NCBI RefSeq assembly: GCF_900605495.1
Contig: NZ_LR027600.1
Span: 186,001 to 250,000 of the forward strand
DNA from: Bacilliculturomica massiliensis
GTDB taxonomy: Bacteria; Bacillota; Clostridia; Peptostreptococcales; Anaerovoracaceae
Reading direction: 5' to 3'
Length of the DNA stretch: 64,000 bases
A program made the translations under genes and the position numbers. Below, piece after piece: positions 1 to 15,063 of the stretch. How positions within the stretch are numbered: the stretch's first letter is position 1; every line of letters starts with the position of its first letter. Under the pieces are notes generated by a model. That model was not told where the DNA came from. It did no database searches and saw only the letters and a list, made by a program, of their open reading frames with translations.

Positions 1-2
1 TT

Positions 3-2309
<2,307 letters not shown>

Positions 2310-2402
2310 TCTGCTGCTTCTTTTGAGAACGAAAATCTCCCAAATCGCGGATTTGGTGATAAACTTTCGGTTGATTTGATATATGGGAAGGGGAGAAGCT
2401 CC

Positions 2403-5400
2403 TTGGAATTAAATAATTTTGAATCATTACAGATCAGTCTGGCGTCGACGGAAAAAATCAGAAGCTGGTCTCACGGCGAGGTCAAAAAGCCGGAGACGAT
2501 CAATTACAGAACGCTGAAACCGGAAAAGGAAGGATTGTTCTGTGAAAAGATATTCGGACCTACAAAGGACTGGGAATGCCACTGCGGCAAGTATAAGAGG
2601 ATCCGTTATAAGGGTATCGTATGCGACCGCTGCGGCGTTGAGGTCACGAAAGCCAAGGTGAGAAGAGAGCGGATGGGTCACATCGAGCTGGCCGCACCGG
2701 TGTCTCACATCTGGTATTTTAAAGGGATCCCCAGCCGCATGGGCCTGGTACTGGATATTTCTCCGAGAAATCTGGAAAAGGTGCTGTACTTTGCGGCGTA
2801 TATCGTGACGGATCCGGGCACGACGGATCTGGGATACAAGGAAATCCTGACGGAACAGCAGTACAGAGAGGCTAAGGATAAGTACGGAAACGACTTTAAA
2901 GCCGCTATGGGCGCCGAGGCGATCCGCGATCTGCTGACGCAGATCAATCTGGAAGAGCTGTCTGCGGACTTGAGAAAGAAACTGAAGGACGCGTCGGGTC
3001 AGAAGAAGATACGTATCGTGAGAAGACTGGAGGTCATCGAGGCTCTCCGCTCCTCAGGCAATAAGCCGGAGTGGATGATCCTGGAGGTCGTGCCGGTGAT
3101 TCCGCCGGATCTGCGCCCCATGGTGCAGCTGGACGGAGGACGTTTCGCCACCTCCGACCTGAACGACCTTTACAGAAGGGTGATCAACAGAAATAATCGT
3201 CTGAAGAGACTACTGGACCTGGGAGCTCCGGACATTATCGTGAGAAACGAAAAGAGAATGCTGCAGGAGGCTGTGGACGCGCTCATCGACAACGGCAGAA
3301 GAGGCCGGCCCGTGACGGGTCCCGGTTCCCGTCCGCTGAAGTCCCTGTCCGATATGCTGAAAGGCAAGCAGGGACGTTTCCGGCAGAATCTGCTGGGCAA
3401 GCGTGTGGATTACTCCGGACGTTCCGTAATCGTCGTGGGACCGGAGCTGAAATTCTATCAGTGCGGTCTTCCGAAGAAAATGGCGTTGGAGCTGTTCAAG
3501 CCCTTTATTATGAAGAAGCTGGTCCAGGACGGCCTGGCTCACAATATCAAGAGCGCCAAGCGCATGGTGGAGAAGGTGCGCCCCGAGGTCTGGGACGTGC
3601 TGGACGACGTCATCAAGGATCATCCGGTCCTGCTGAATCGTGCTCCTACGCTGCACAGACTGGGCATTCAGGCCTTCGAGCCGGTGCTGGTGGAGGGCAA
3701 GGCGATCAAACTGCATCCGCTGGTCTGCACGGCGTACAATGCGGACTTTGACGGAGACCAGATGGCCGTTCACGTACCTCTGTCTGTGGAGGCGCAGGCG
3801 GAAGCCAGGTTCCTCATGCTTTCCGTCAACAACATTCTGGCGCCGAAAGACGGTTCCCCCATCACCACGCCGACCCAGGACATGATCCTGGGGAGCTATT
3901 ATCTGACCCACCCGGGTCTGGAAGACAGGAGCTCCAAGGCGGAAAAGGGCGACGGCAAGGTGTTCTGCGATTACGCGGAGCTGCTGATGGCGTACCAGAC
4001 GGGCGCTGTGGGCATCCACGCCAGAGTCAAGGTGAGAAAGCAGCTTACGCCGGATGATCCCGGCAAGCTGGTGGAATCTACCGTAGGCCGCTTCATTTTC
4101 AATGACAAAATACCTCAGGACCTGGGATATGTGGACAGAAACGCGGATCCCTACGCCCTGGAGATCGACTTCCTCTGCGATAAGAAAAAGCTGGGCCAGA
4201 TCATCGACAAGTGTTACCGGGTCCACGGCAACACAGAGACGGCGCTGATGCTGGATCACATCAAGAGCACCGGTTTCAAATATTCTACCAAGGCGGCTAT
4301 CACCATCAGTGTGGCCGACATGGAAGTGCCGAAGGAAAAACCGGAGATCATCGCGAAAGCCCAGGAAGTCGTAGATAAATATCAGATGGCCTACAGACGG
4401 GGCCTTATGTCCAACAGCGAGCGGTATGAGAAGGTCATCCAGACGTGGCACAAGGCCACCGACGACGTGGCCGACGCGCTGATGGATTCTCTGGGGACAC
4501 TGAATAACCTGTTTATCATGGCGCATTCAGGAGCCCGAGGCAGCAAGAACCAGATCAAGCAGGTAGGCGGAATGCGTGGACTGATGGCCAACGCTTCCGG
4601 TAAAACCATCGAGATCCCCATCACCGCAAACTTCCGTGAGGGACTGTCCGTAATGGATTACTTCCTGTCCAGCAACGGGGCAAGAAAAGGTCTGGCCGAC
4701 ACAGCTCTGCGTACGGCGGACTCCGGTTATCTGACCCGACGTCTGGTAGACGTATCCCATAACGTTATCGTCCGCGAAATGGACTGCGGAACGGACGAGG
4801 GCATCGAGGTGCGCGCCTTTACAGACGGCAAGGAGATCATCGAGGCTCTGAAGCTGCGGATCGTGGGCAGGACCGCCATGGAGGATATCTATGACGATAA
4901 AGGCACTCTGCTCGTCAGCGGCGGAGAGGAGATCAAGGAAGCTCAGGCGGAAGCCATTGAGAAGGCCGGAATCGAGGCTGTAAAGATCCGTTCCGTCATG
5001 ACCTGTAAATGTGAACACGGGATCTGCGCCAAGTGCTACGGCAGAAACCTGGCCACCGGCGAGGTGGTAAATATCGGAGAGGCAGTGGGGATCACAGCCG
5101 CGCAGTCTATCGGAGAACCGGGCACGCAGCTGACCATGCGTACTTTCCACACAGGCGGCGTATCGGTTGCCGGAAACGACATCACACAGGGTCTTCCCCG
5201 TGTTGAAGAACTTTTCGAGGCCAGAAAGCCAAAAGGTATCGCGGAGATCTGCGAGGCCGACGGCACGGTGGTCTCCATTGAGAGCAGAAAAGACAACAAG
5301 ACCGAAGTCAAGATCAGAGGCGAGGAAGAACGGGTCTACATCATTCCTTACGGCGCCCGGCTGCGGGTGTCGGAGGGCGATTTTATCACCGCGGGAGAAG

Positions 5401-6128
5401 GTATCACAAAAGGACCTCTCAATCCTCACGACATTCTGAGATTGAACGGGGTGGAAGGCGTTTATCAGTACTTGCTGAAGGAAGTTCAGCGCGTATACAA
5501 ACAGCAGGGTGTAGATATCAACGACAAGCACGTGGAGGTGATCGTCAGCCAGATGCTTTCCAAGTGCAAGATCGAGGAGGCGGGCGATACGCAGCTTCTG
5601 CCCGGCGGACTGTACAGTCAGTCGGAGCTGGAGGAGGCCAACGCCGCTTTGACAGAAGAACAGCAGCCGGCCTCGGGCAAGCGGATCCTGCTCGGTATCA
5701 CCAAGGCGTCCCTGGCCACCAATTCCTTCCTGTCCGCGGCGTCCTTCCAGGAGACCACACGCGTGCTCACCGACGCGGCGATCAAGGGGAAGAATGATAA
5801 GCTGCTGGGGCTCAAGGAAAATGTCATCATCGGCAAGCTGATCCCGGCGGGAACGGGAATGAAGCGTTACAAGAACATCAAACTGGATTACGGCGTCAAT
5901 ACCGAGTATATGGAATCCTTCAAGCCTATCTCCGAGGAGGACGAGGAGGAAGGCGAAGAACTCAGAGGCGAACGCATCAATTTCTACGGCGACGAGAAAG
6001 AAGCGGAAAACGCTTTTGCGGAGCTGGCCGGTCTGGAAACACTGGAGCTTGATTCGGTGAGAGAACAGGCAGCCGCTGCGGAGATGGAGTTTGACGCAGA
6101 CGAAGATCCGGGATTTACGGAACTGTAA
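2403..6128 (+). CDS. rpoC: RNA polymerase beta' subunit
   Basis: Beta' subunit, about 1241 residues. The start is taken as the TTG at 2403: it follows a GGGAAGGGGAG ribosome binding site at 2385-2395 and gives the family N-terminus ([11 protein letters not shown]). A TTG at 2376 is also in frame but has no such site. Visible motifs are the N-terminal zinc finger (CHCG with CDRCG), the catalytic magnesium-binding [12 protein letters not shown] near residue 450, and the second zinc cluster [13 protein letters not shown] near residue 875. The C-terminus is acidic. It forms an operon with rpoB and ends before a strong hairpin terminator. Confidence 0.98.
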   Translation: MELNNFESLQISLASTEKIRSWSHGEVKKPETINYRTLKPEKEGLFCEKIFGPTKDWECHCGKYKRIRYKGIVCDRCGVEVTKAKVRRERMGHIELAAPVSHIWYFKGIPSRMGLVLDISPRNLEKVLYFAAYIVTDPGTTDLGYKEILTEQQYREAKDKYGNDFKAAMGAEAIRDLLTQINLEELSADLRKKLKDASGQKKIRIVRRLEVIEALRSSGNKPEWMILEVVPVIPPDLRPMVQLDGGRFATSDLNDLYRRVINRNNRLKRLLDLGAPDIIVRNEKRMLQEAVDALIDNGRRGRPVTGPGSRPLKSLSDMLKGKQGRFRQNLLGKRVDYSGRSVIVVGPELKFYQCGLPKKMALELFKPFIMKKLVQDGLAHNIKSAKRMVEKVRPEVWDVLDDVIKDHPVLLNRAPTLHRLGIQAFEPVLVEGKAIKLHPLVCTAYNADFDGDQMAVHVPLSVEAQAEARFLMLSVNNILAPKDGSPITTPTQDMILGSYYLTHPGLEDRSSKAEKGDGKVFCDYAELLMAYQTGAVGIHARVKVRKQLTPDDPGKLVESTVGRFIFNDKIPQDLGYVDRNADPYALEIDFLCDKKKLGQIIDKCYRVHGNTETALMLDHIKSTGFKYSTKAAITISVADMEVPKEKPEIIAKAQEVVDKYQMAYRRGLMSNSERYEKVIQTWHKATDDVADALMDSLGTLNNLFIMAHSGARGSKNQIKQVGGMRGLMANASGKTIEIPITANFREGLSVMDYFLSSNGARKGLADTALRTADSGYLTRRLVDVSHNVIVREMDCGTDEGIEVRAFTDGKEIIEALKLRIVGRTAMEDIYDDKGTLLVSGGEEIKEAQAEAIEKAGIEAVKIRSVMTCKCEHGICAKCYGRNLATGEVVNIGEAVGITAAQSIGEPGTQLTMRTFHTGGVSVAGNDITQGLPRVEELFEARKPKGIAEICEADGTVVSIESRKDNKTEVKIRGEEERVYIIPYGARLRVSEGDFITAGEGITKGPLNPHDILRLNGVEGVYQYLLKEVQRVYKQQGVDINDKHVEVIVSQMLSKCKIEEAGDTQLLPGGLYSQSELEEANAALTEEQQPASGKRILLGITKASLATNSFLSAASFQETTRVLTDAAIKGKNDKLLGLKENVIIGKLIPAGTGMKRYKNIKLDYGVNTEYMESFKPISEEDEEEGEELRGERINFYGDEKEAENAFAELAGLETLELDSVREQAAAAEMEFDADEDPGFTEL

Positions 6129-6181
6129 GACAGAGTCAAATGAATGATATTGCAGGCGCCTGAACGCGTCTGCCGAGAGAG

Positions 6182-6227
6182 ATTCTCCCGCTGCATGGAA
6201 GATGCGGCGGGAGAATTTTGCTTTTTG
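6182..6227 (+). terminator. Rho-independent terminator after rpoC
   Basis: The stem ATTCTCCCGC-TGCAT pairs with ATGCG-GCGGGAGAAT around a 5-base loop and is followed by TTTTG and CTTTTTG. It lies 54 bases after the rpoC stop and closes the rpoBC operon. Confidence 0.85.
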
Positions 6228-6282
6228 CAGTTCCGGTGAAAGAGGATAGGACAGAACATGAAGAAATAAAGATAAACATATA

Positions 6283-6311
6283 TTGACAATTAAAGAATAA
6301 TATTGTATACT
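6283..6311 (+). promoter_or_regulatory. Consensus sigma-A promoter for the Rpn-like gene
   Basis: TTGACA at 6283-6288 and TATACT at 6306-6311 are separated by 17 bases. The site lies about 80 bases upstream of the start at 6394. Confidence 0.75.
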
Positions 6312-6393
6312 GCTGTGTAGTAAATATATGGATATCTCCATCACATTTTAAATGACCAAGCCCTCGATCTGTGGTATACTAAAAGGAGAAAAG

Positions 6394-7329
6394 ATGAAGA
6401 AACACAGCACCAACCGCAATTTTAAAAATGGGGTCTTTCAGCTTCTGTTCAACGATAAGGCGCGCCTGCTGGAACTGTTCAACGCGTTGGAAGGAACCGA
6501 TTACACTGATCCGGAGGCGGTATCCATTCAGACGCTCTCCGCGGCCCTTTATAACAATTTGATCAACGATCTGGCCTTCTCCGTAGCAGAGCAGTATATC
6601 GTGCTGACAGAACATCAGGCTACGGCCAACGAGAACATGCCGGTGCGTATGTTCCTGTATGCAGCCAGAGAGTATGAGCAGATACTGAAATTGGATGAGC
6701 TTTTGAAGGAAAAACTGTATCGGATCCCGACTCCTCACTTCTATGTTCTATACAATGGAACGAGAAAGCAGCCGGCAACCTGGGAAATGAAACTGTCCGA
6801 CGCGTTTATGGACGGAACAGGCCGGCCGGTGCTGGAGCTGGTAGTCAAAGTGATCAATATCAACGAATCATCCAATCATCCGGTGCTGAGCAAAAGTCCT
6901 ACACTGCGCGGTTACAGCAGACTCGTAAGCATGGTCAGGGAAAACCTGAATAAGGGAATGAGCCGGGACGCGGCCATCGCCGCGGCAATCAAAGGGTGCA
7001 TAGACGAGGGAATGCTGGCCGACTTTCTGAAAAAGCATGGAGCGGAGGTGGCAAATGATATGTTTAAAGAGTACACGATGGAAGATATGATGAGGATAAA
7101 AAGCGAAGAAGCAATGGAGCAAGGCTTGGAAAAGGGTCTGGAGAAGGGTCTGGAGAAGGGTCTGGAAAAAGGTCTGGAAAAAGGTCTGGAGCTGGGCATC
7201 CAAAATTTTGTTCTGGATTTCAGGGAGGAGGGCTTTTCCCGGGAACGCATTGTGGAGAAGCTTCAAAGACGATTTGAACTGAGCGAGAGTTCGGCTCAAG
7301 AATATTACGATCGGTTTGTGGAGAAATAG
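6394..7329 (+). CDS. Rpn/PD-(D/E)XK nuclease-family protein with C-terminal EKGL repeats
   Basis: Protein of about 311 residues resembling the Rpn family (recombination-promoting nuclease / putative transposase, PD-(D/E)XK fold). The typical N-terminal pattern is present: NGVFQLLFNDKARLLELFNAL, then LYNNLINDLAFSV and IVLTEHQATANENMPVRMFLY, containing the acidic and E-x-Q residues of the nuclease core. A tract of five or six EKGL repeats (residues about 243-268) precedes a short helical C-terminus. ATG 6394 is chosen because AAGGAG sits 6 bases upstream; a more upstream ATG at 6352 has no ribosome binding site. It has its own promoter and terminator, so it is a single-gene unit. Members of this family are often mobile and present in many copies. 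The function here is inferred from family only. Confidence 0.75.
   Translation: MKKHSTNRNFKNGVFQLLFNDKARLLELFNALEGTDYTDPEAVSIQTLSAALYNNLINDLAFSVAEQYIVLTEHQATANENMPVRMFLYAAREYEQILKLDELLKEKLYRIPTPHFYVLYNGTRKQPATWEMKLSDAFMDGTGRPVLELVVKVININESSNHPVLSKSPTLRGYSRLVSMVRENLNKGMSRDAAIAAAIKGCIDEGMLADFLKKHGAEVANDMFKEYTMEDMMRIKSEEAMEQGLEKGLEKGLEKGLEKGLEKGLELGIQNFVLDFREEGFSRERIVEKLQRRFELSESSAQEYYDRFVEK
7129..7188 (+). repeat. 12-bp tandem repeat coding EKGL
   Basis: Five consecutive 12-base units (GARAARGGTCTG) code for Glu-Lys-Gly-Leu. A diverged copy (GAGCAAGGCTTG) precedes them and GAGCTGGGCATC follows. The length is a multiple of three, so unit loss or gain keeps the frame. Confidence 0.9.
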
Positions 7330-7334
7330 CAGTG

Positions 7335-7359
7335 CGGCCGGGAGCGTCCGGCCGTTTTT
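7335..7359 (+). terminator. Rho-independent terminator of the Rpn-like gene
   Basis: CGGCCGG pairs with CCGGCCG around a 6-base loop and is followed by TTTTT. It overlaps the region just before recQ, which argues against the recQ ATG candidate at 7360. Confidence 0.8.
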
Positions 7360-7386
7360 ATGTGGATCAGCCGCAGGGGAGGAACG

Positions 7387-9207
7387 TTGGATAAGTATCA
7401 GGTTTTAAAGCAGTATTTTGGATATGATAAGTTCAGGGAAGGTCAGGAACTGCTCATCGACAGTATTCTTTCAGGGCGCGATGTGCTGGGGATCATGCCC
7501 ACCGGGGCGGGTAAATCACTGTGCTATCAGATCCCGGCGTTGATGATGGAGGGGATCACGCTGGTGATCTCGCCCCTTATCTCGCTGATGAAGGACCAGG
7601 TGGCAAGTCTCAGACAGGCGGGCGTGTCCGCCGCCTATCTGAACAGCTCGCTGTCGTCGGCTCAGTATTTTACAGCGCTGGACAACGCCAGAGCAGGGCG
7701 CTATCCGATCATCTATGTAGCGCCGGAGCGGCTGACCACAGAATCATTTCTCGATTTTGCCGTCCATGCGAAGATCGCCATGGTGGCGGTGGACGAAGCT
7801 CACTGCGTCTCACAATGGGGACAGGATTTTCGGCCCAGTTATCTGAAGATCGTGGATTTTATCCACAGGCTGCCTTACCGGCCTGTGGTGAGCGCGTTTA
7901 CCGCCACGGCCACACAGGCGGTCAGAGATGATGTGGCAGATATTCTGATGCTGCAGGATCCCACCGTGCTGACAACGGGTTTCGACCGCCCCAACCTTTA
8001 CTTTGCCGTGTATTCTCTGAAGGATAAATACGGCGCCGTGAGAAATTATCTGGACTGTCACCCCGGCGAAAACGGCATTATCTACTGTCTGACCAGGAAG
8101 ACCGTGGAAGAGGTCTGCGGCCGCCTGCAGCGGGACGGCTACTCCGCCACCAGATATCACGCAGGTCTGGACGACGGAGAAAGGCAGAAAAATCAGGACG
8201 ATTTTATCTACGACAGGAAACGGATCATCGTGGCGACCAACGCCTTTGGCATGGGGATCGATAAATCGGACGTCCGTTTCGTGCTTCACTACAATATGCC
8301 GAAAAATATGGAGAGCTATTATCAGGAAGCGGGGCGAGCGGGAAGAGACGGAGAACCTGCGGAGTGTATTCTGTATTACGGCGGGCAGGATGTCATTACG
8401 AATCAGCTTTTTATCGAGAATAACCGTGACAACGAGGAATTGGACGAGGCCGCGCGGCAGGCCGTTTTGGAGCGGGACAGAGAACGTCTGAAAAAGATGA
8501 CGTATTACTGCTTCTCCAACGAGTGCCTGCGGGACTACATTCTCCGGTATTTTGGAGAGTACGGGGATAATTACTGCGGAAACTGCGGCAATTGTCTGAG
8601 CCAGTTCGAGACGGTGGACGTAACGGAATACGCCCGCGGCCTGATCGGCTGTGTGGGCGAGTGCCGGCAGCGGTACGGGATCAATGTGATCATCGATACG
8701 GTCCGCGGCGCAAACAACGCAAAGATCCGGCAGTATCGCATGAACGAAAATTCCTGGTACGGCTGTCTGAGTACGGTGCCGGCTCACAGGCTGCGTCAGG
8801 TCTTTAATCATCTGCTGGTGAACGATTACCTGAGTCTGAGCAGCGATGAGTATACCGTTGTGCGTCTGACAGAGAGATCGGGAGAGGTGCTGGACGGAAG
8901 TCTGTCTGTCCTCATGAAACTGGCCCGGGAGAGGGAAGAAGAGCCGAAGACGAAAAAGAAGCCGGCCAGGAGGGCCGTCGGATTCGGAGATGTGGATGAA
9001 GGGCTGTTCGAACGGCTGAGGCAGCTGCGATCGGAAATAGCCAAAGAGGAGAGAGTACCGCCTTATATGGTTTTTTCGGATAAGAGCCTGACTCATATGT
9101 GCGCCGCCAGACCGCAGTCGAAGGCGGAAATGATGGAGATCAGCGGCGTGGGCGAGTTCAAATATAAAAAGTATGGGGAGCGTTTTTTACAGGCGATCAA
9201 TGGATGA
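7387..9207 (+). CDS. recQ: ATP-dependent DNA helicase RecQ
   Basis: 3'-5' DNA helicase in recombination and fork repair, about 606 residues. Domains in order are the helicase core with TGAGKS (Walker A, near residue 40) and VDEAHCVSQWGQDFRP (DEAH box plus aromatic loop, near 135); the second core half with GMGIDKSDVRFV and QEAGRAGRDG; the RecQ zinc-binding region with four cysteines (CFSNEC, CGNCGNC, near 375-400); the winged helix; and a C-terminal HRDC domain (last about 80 residues). The TTG at 7387 follows AGGGGAGG (7375-7382). An ATG at 7360 sits directly behind a terminator and has no ribosome binding site, so it is less likely. The gene seems to be transcribed alone. Confidence 0.93.
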   Translation: MDKYQVLKQYFGYDKFREGQELLIDSILSGRDVLGIMPTGAGKSLCYQIPALMMEGITLVISPLISLMKDQVASLRQAGVSAAYLNSSLSSAQYFTALDNARAGRYPIIYVAPERLTTESFLDFAVHAKIAMVAVDEAHCVSQWGQDFRPSYLKIVDFIHRLPYRPVVSAFTATATQAVRDDVADILMLQDPTVLTTGFDRPNLYFAVYSLKDKYGAVRNYLDCHPGENGIIYCLTRKTVEEVCGRLQRDGYSATRYHAGLDDGERQKNQDDFIYDRKRIIVATNAFGMGIDKSDVRFVLHYNMPKNMESYYQEAGRAGRDGEPAECILYYGGQDVITNQLFIENNRDNEELDEAARQAVLERDRERLKKMTYYCFSNECLRDYILRYFGEYGDNYCGNCGNCLSQFETVDVTEYARGLIGCVGECRQRYGINVIIDTVRGANNAKIRQYRMNENSWYGCLSTVPAHRLRQVFNHLLVNDYLSLSSDEYTVVRLTERSGEVLDGSLSVLMKLAREREEEPKTKKKPARRAVGFGDVDEGLFERLRQLRSEIAKEERVPPYMVFSDKSLTHMCAARPQSKAEMMEISGVGEFKYKKYGERFLQAING

Positions 9208-9306
9208 GAGGGGAAAGTCTGCGCGGGTCCTGCCTATTTTAAGGTGGATATGAGGCTGGTTAACGCCGATTTATTATGGATTTAACGCCAACAGGGCGAA
9301 AAAACG

Positions 9307-9335
9307 TTGACAGGCCCCATAACTTCAGATATACT
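9307..9335 (+). promoter_or_regulatory. Consensus promoter of the str operon
   Basis: TTGACA at 9307-9312 and TATACT at 9330-9335 are 17 bases apart. They sit about 150 bases before rpsL in an otherwise empty 275-base gap after recQ. Confidence 0.8.
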
Positions 9336-9482
9336 GTACTTTGGCTTGTTCTGGATATTGTGGTTCTCAGATGAACTGGAAAATTTTCAAAAATGAGCTG
9401 AAAACGTTATATTTTGCCGGCAGCGGCGGGAAAATAAGCCCGGTAAAAGAAAGATGACTGCCCGCAGGAAAGGAGAAAACGA

Positions 9483-9899
9483 ATGCCAACAATTAATCAA
9501 CTGGTGAGACAGGGAAGAACGAAGTCTGTCACGAAGTCCAACTCCCCGGCTCTGTTAAAGAGCATGAACTCCATCAAGAGAGTGCCCACAGATACCGAGG
9601 CTCCTCAGAAGAGAGGCGTTTGCACTTCCGTTAAGACTGTAACTCCTAAGAAGCCTAACTCAGCGCTGAGAAAGGTAGCCAGGGTCCGTCTGACAAATGG
9701 CATCGAGGTAACGGCTTACATTCCGGGAATCGGCCACAATCTGCAGGAACACAGCGTTGTGCTGATCAGAGGCGGAAGAGTTAAGGACCTGCCTGGTGTG
9801 AGATACCATATCGTCAGAGGTACGCTGGACACCGCAGGCGTTGCCAACAGAGGCCAGGCCCGTTCCAAATACGGTGCAAAGAGACCTAAGGCAAAATAA
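9483..9899 (+). CDS. rpsL: 30S ribosomal protein S12
   Basis: S12 of the 30S decoding centre, 138 residues. The conserved [11 protein letters not shown], the [11 protein letters not shown] region and [14 protein letters not shown] are all present. The lysine equivalent to E. coli Lys43 is unchanged, as in streptomycin-sensitive strains. It is about 14 residues longer than the E. coli protein, with extra residues near positions 26-40, a variation seen in Gram-positive S12. A GGAAAGGAG site lies upstream. First gene of the str operon. Confidence 0.98.
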   Translation: MPTINQLVRQGRTKSVTKSNSPALLKSMNSIKRVPTDTEAPQKRGVCTSVKTVTPKKPNSALRKVARVRLTNGIEVTAYIPGIGHNLQEHSVVLIRGGRVKDLPGVRYHIVRGTLDTAGVANRGQARSKYGAKRPKAK

Positions 9900-10708
<809 letters not shown>

Positions 10709-10767
10709 TGACAGGAAATTATATGCGAATATCAGAGAAAATGGCTGAGGAAAGGAGGAGTTAGGAT

Positions 10768-12831
10768 ATGCCTAGAAAATTTACATTGGAGAACACGAGA
10801 AACATCGGTATCATGGCGCATATCGATGCTGGTAAGACAACGACAACGGAGCGAATCTTGTTTTATACAGGAAGAACTCACAAGCTCGGAGAGACCCACG
10901 AAGGAGCTGCTACCATGGACTGGATGGAGCAGGAGCAGGAAAGAGGTATTACCATAACTTCTGCCGCGACCACAGCTCAGTGGAAAAATACCAGAATCAA
11001 CATTATCGACACCCCGGGACACGTGGACTTCACCGTTGAGGTAGAGAGATCTCTGCGTGTGCTGGACGGCGCCGTGACCGTACTCTGCGCCAAGGGCGGC
11101 GTGGAACCCCAGTCTGAGACCGTATGGAGACAGGCGGAGAAATACAATGTTCCCAGAATGATCTTTATCAACAAGATGGATATCATGGGAGCGGACTTCT
11201 ACCGCGTTATCGATATGGTAAAGGATAGACTGAAGGCCAACGCTGTTGCCATCCAGCTGCCCATCGGCAAAGAAGAGACCTTCCAGGGCATCATCGACCT
11301 GATCCGCATGAAGGCGGAGATCTATAAGGACGACCTTGGCAAGGAGATCGAAGAACAGGATATCCCCGCAGACATGATGGAAATGGCTGAGGAATGGCAT
11401 CACAAGATGATCGAAGCCGTGGCCGAGGGAGACGAAGAACTCCTGATGAAATACCTGGAGGGTGAAGCGTTCACCGTTGAGGAGATCAAGACAACCATCA
11501 GAAAGATGACCATTGCCGGACAGATGGTACCGGTTACCTGCGGATCCGCGTATAAGAACAAGGGCGTTCAGCTGATGCTGGATGCGGTGGTGGACTTTAT
11601 GCCGTCCCCGCTGGATATTCCCGCGATCAAGGGCGTTATCCCCGGAACTGAGGAAGAGGACGAGAGACCGGCTGACGACAGCGCGCCGTTTTCCGCTCTG
11701 GCCTTCAAGATCATGGCCGACCCCTTCGTGGGAAAACTGGCTTTCTTCCGGGTATACTCCGGAGAGCTTGACGCCGGTTCCTATGTCTTCAATTCCACGA
11801 AGAACAGAAAGGGCCGGATCGGCCGTATTCTTCAGATGCACGCCAATCACAGAGAAGAGATCGACCACGTTTACGCGGGCGACATCGCCGCTGCGGTAGG
11901 GCTGAAGGACGCCACCACAGGCGACACTCTCTGCGACGAGAAGCATCCGATCATTCTGGAATCCATGGAGTTCCCGGATCCGGTCATTCAGATCGCCATC
12001 GAGCCGAAGACGAAGGCCGGTCAGGAAAAGATGGGTATCGCGCTGGCCAAGCTGGCAGAGGAAGACCCCACCTTCAAGACCTACACGGACGAGGAGACGG
12101 GACAGACCATCATCGCCGGCATGGGCGAGCTGCACCTGGAGATCATCGTGGACAGACTGCTGCGTGAGTTCAAAGTGGAGGCCAACGTAGGAAAACCGCA
12201 GGTCTCCTACAAAGAGACGATCACGGGCAACGCGGATGTGGATCACAAATACGCGAAGCAGTCCGGAGGAAAGGGCCAGTACGGTCACGTCAAGATCCGT
12301 ATTTACCCCAGACAGCCGGGAGAAGGTTACGAATTCAAGAACTGCATCGTGGGCGGAGCGATCCCGAAGGAATACATTCCGAAGATCGACGAAGGTATTC
12401 AGGAAGCGATGCAGACCGGACCGCTGGCCGGTTACCAGCTGGTGGACCTGGGCGTAGAGCTGTACGATGGTTCTTACCACGAGGTCGACTCTTCCGAGAT
12501 GGCGTTCAAGATCGCCGCTTCCATGGCCCTGAAAGAGGCTGTAAAGAAGGCGAAGCCGGTTCTGCTGGAGCCCATCTTCAAGGTCGAGGTCACCGCTCCC
12601 GAGGAATACATGGGAGATGTGATCGGCGACATCAGTTCCAGAAGAGGAAGGATCGAAGGCACCGATATGCACAATGGCGCCGTGGCAGTGCGCGGAATGG
12701 TTCCGCTCTCCGAAATGTTCGGATACGCCACGGATCTGCGTTCCAAGACTCAGGGCCGCGGAACCTACGTGATGCAGATGGATCACTTCGAGAAACTGCC
12801 CGACAATCTGCTTGAGAAAATATCTAAATAG
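10768..12831 (+). CDS. fusA: Translation elongation factor G
   Basis: GTPase that drives ribosomal translocation, 687 residues. Visible motifs are the P-loop [15 protein letters not shown], switch regions with [11 protein letters not shown] and [12 protein letters not shown] for guanine recognition, and the domain IV loop with [17 protein letters not shown] sits before the ATG. It lies in the canonical position between rpsG and tuf. No second fusA-like gene is in the window. Confidence 0.98.
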   Translation: MPRKFTLENTRNIGIMAHIDAGKTTTTERILFYTGRTHKLGETHEGAATMDWMEQEQERGITITSAATTAQWKNTRINIIDTPGHVDFTVEVERSLRVLDGAVTVLCAKGGVEPQSETVWRQAEKYNVPRMIFINKMDIMGADFYRVIDMVKDRLKANAVAIQLPIGKEETFQGIIDLIRMKAEIYKDDLGKEIEEQDIPADMMEMAEEWHHKMIEAVAEGDEELLMKYLEGEAFTVEEIKTTIRKMTIAGQMVPVTCGSAYKNKGVQLMLDAVVDFMPSPLDIPAIKGVIPGTEEEDERPADDSAPFSALAFKIMADPFVGKLAFFRVYSGELDAGSYVFNSTKNRKGRIGRILQMHANHREEIDHVYAGDIAAAVGLKDATTGDTLCDEKHPIILESMEFPDPVIQIAIEPKTKAGQEKMGIALAKLAEEDPTFKTYTDEETGQTIIAGMGELHLEIIVDRLLREFKVEANVGKPQVSYKETITGNADVDHKYAKQSGGKGQYGHVKIRIYPRQPGEGYEFKNCIVGGAIPKEYIPKIDEGIQEAMQTGPLAGYQLVDLGVELYDGSYHEVDSSEMAFKIAASMALKEAVKKAKPVLLEPIFKVEVTAPEEYMGDVIGDISSRRGRIEGTDMHNGAVAVRGMVPLSEMFGYATDLRSKTQGRGTYVMQMDHFEKLPDNLLEKISK

Positions 12832-12897
12832 TATTTGATATAAACCCGGCCCGCGGTCCGAGCGCCGTGGGCGGGATTTGTCAGGAGGAAATGAAAA

Positions 12898-14091
<1,194 letters not shown>

Positions 14092-14122
14092 TTCTTCCAA
14101 ATAGAGAATTCTAGATAAAACG

Positions 14123-14158
14123 AAAAGAGCCCGCAGAATCGATTCTGCGGGCTCTTTT
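14123..14158. terminator. Perfect-palindrome bidirectional terminator after tuf
   Basis: An 18-base arm (AAAAGAGCCCGCAGAATC) is followed directly by its exact reverse complement. A or T runs at both ends allow termination in both directions, between tuf and the converging bactofilin gene. Confidence 0.9.
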
Positions 14159-14205
14159 GCGTCCAGGTACAGGAGACTTTGGATCTACGCTTGTTTTGCA
14201 GACCG

Positions 14206-14243
14206 AAAAGACCCCGGCGCGGTCTTGACCGGGGCCGGGGTCT
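14206..14243 (-). terminator. Terminator of the bactofilin operon
   Basis: AGACCCCGGC pairs with GCCGGGGTCT across a 15-base loop. On the minus strand the stem is followed by TTTT. It lies 41 bases past the bactofilin stop. Confidence 0.75.
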
Positions 14244-14284
14244 GCTGTCAGAGTCGATCTGTTTATTGAACGGTCATTGAACGG

Positions 14285-15022
14285 TCATTGATCGACGCCG
14301 AAGACGTCGTCGGTATTTTCAGGGGCTGTCCGCTGCGGCTCTGAGACGGGCTGTCCAGATGTCTGCACAGGAGCGGATCCGGTGGGAGAGGATTCGGCAG
14401 GTCTGATCCTGAAGTCCTCATCGGAAAGGTCGGCCGTCTGGACCTCCAGCGTGCCTTTGAGCGCAGCGCCGGCATCCAGAGAGATGGACTTGGCGTGGAT
14501 GTTGCCCATGAGCATGGCGTTTTCGCGCAGCGCCGTGGCGCCCGTGGTGCTGATATTGCCCTTGATCCTGCCGTTGGCCACCAGGTTGTGAGCGCTGATA
14601 TCGCCGATGATCGTGCTTTCCGGGTCAACGGTCACATCGGCCTTGGCGGATATGTTGCCGTTTATGCTGCAGCCGGACATTACCAGAGAGTGGCAGCGGA
14701 TATCGCCTTCCACCACACCGCCGCAGGCGATGCTTCCGTCGCAGATCACATTTCCTCTGATGTGACCGTCCACGCGGATATCTGATTTGCTTTTCACGTT
14801 TCCTTCAATGAGAAGATCCGCGGCGATGACGGACATGTGTGCTGCCGGCGGCGTGTATGCCGAGGTATAGGAAGGTTTATTGAATACCGGTTCCGCGGGC
14901 TGAGGAACAGCGTCTTCTCCGCAGTCCACAGCGGCCGCACCCTCCCCGCCCTCCTCGTCCGTGGCGATCTTTCCCGCCATCAGTTCGTTCAGGGCTGTCT
15001 TAAAGTTCTGCTTTGTTCCCAT
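14285..15022 (-). CDS. Bactofilin (polymer-forming cytoskeletal protein)
   Basis: About 245 residues. The central part (roughly residues 65-205) is a run of short beta repeats of the bactofilin fold, e.g. IRVDGHIRGNVICDGSI, VVEGDIRCHSL, GNISAKADVTV, GDISAHNLVANGRIKGNI. It is flanked by flexible, acidic or proline-containing ends. Bactofilins polymerise without nucleotide and act in cell shape or wall-enzyme placement. The start is the ATG at 15022, directly behind AGGAGG; a TTG six codons upstream overlaps that site. The upstream co-directional gene, 41 bases away, is a polysaccharide deacetylase, which fits a wall-related pair. The exact role is inference. Confidence 0.85.
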   Translation of the reverse strand: MGTKQNFKTALNELMAGKIATDEEGGEGAAAVDCGEDAVPQPAEPVFNKPSYTSAYTPPAAHMSVIAADLLIEGNVKSKSDIRVDGHIRGNVICDGSIACGGVVEGDIRCHSLVMSGCSINGNISAKADVTVDPESTIIGDISAHNLVANGRIKGNISTTGATALRENAMLMGNIHAKSISLDAGAALKGTLEVQTADLSDEDFRIRPAESSPTGSAPVQTSGQPVSEPQRTAPENTDDVFGVDQ

Positions 15023-15063
15023 AGTTTCCTCCTGTTGCAAAATTAACTCCAGTATTGGGCAGA

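Noticed and set aside
3210-6344. Long minus-strand frames opposite rpoC
   Set aside because: Shadows of the codon bias of rpoC, without ribosome binding sites or domain features.
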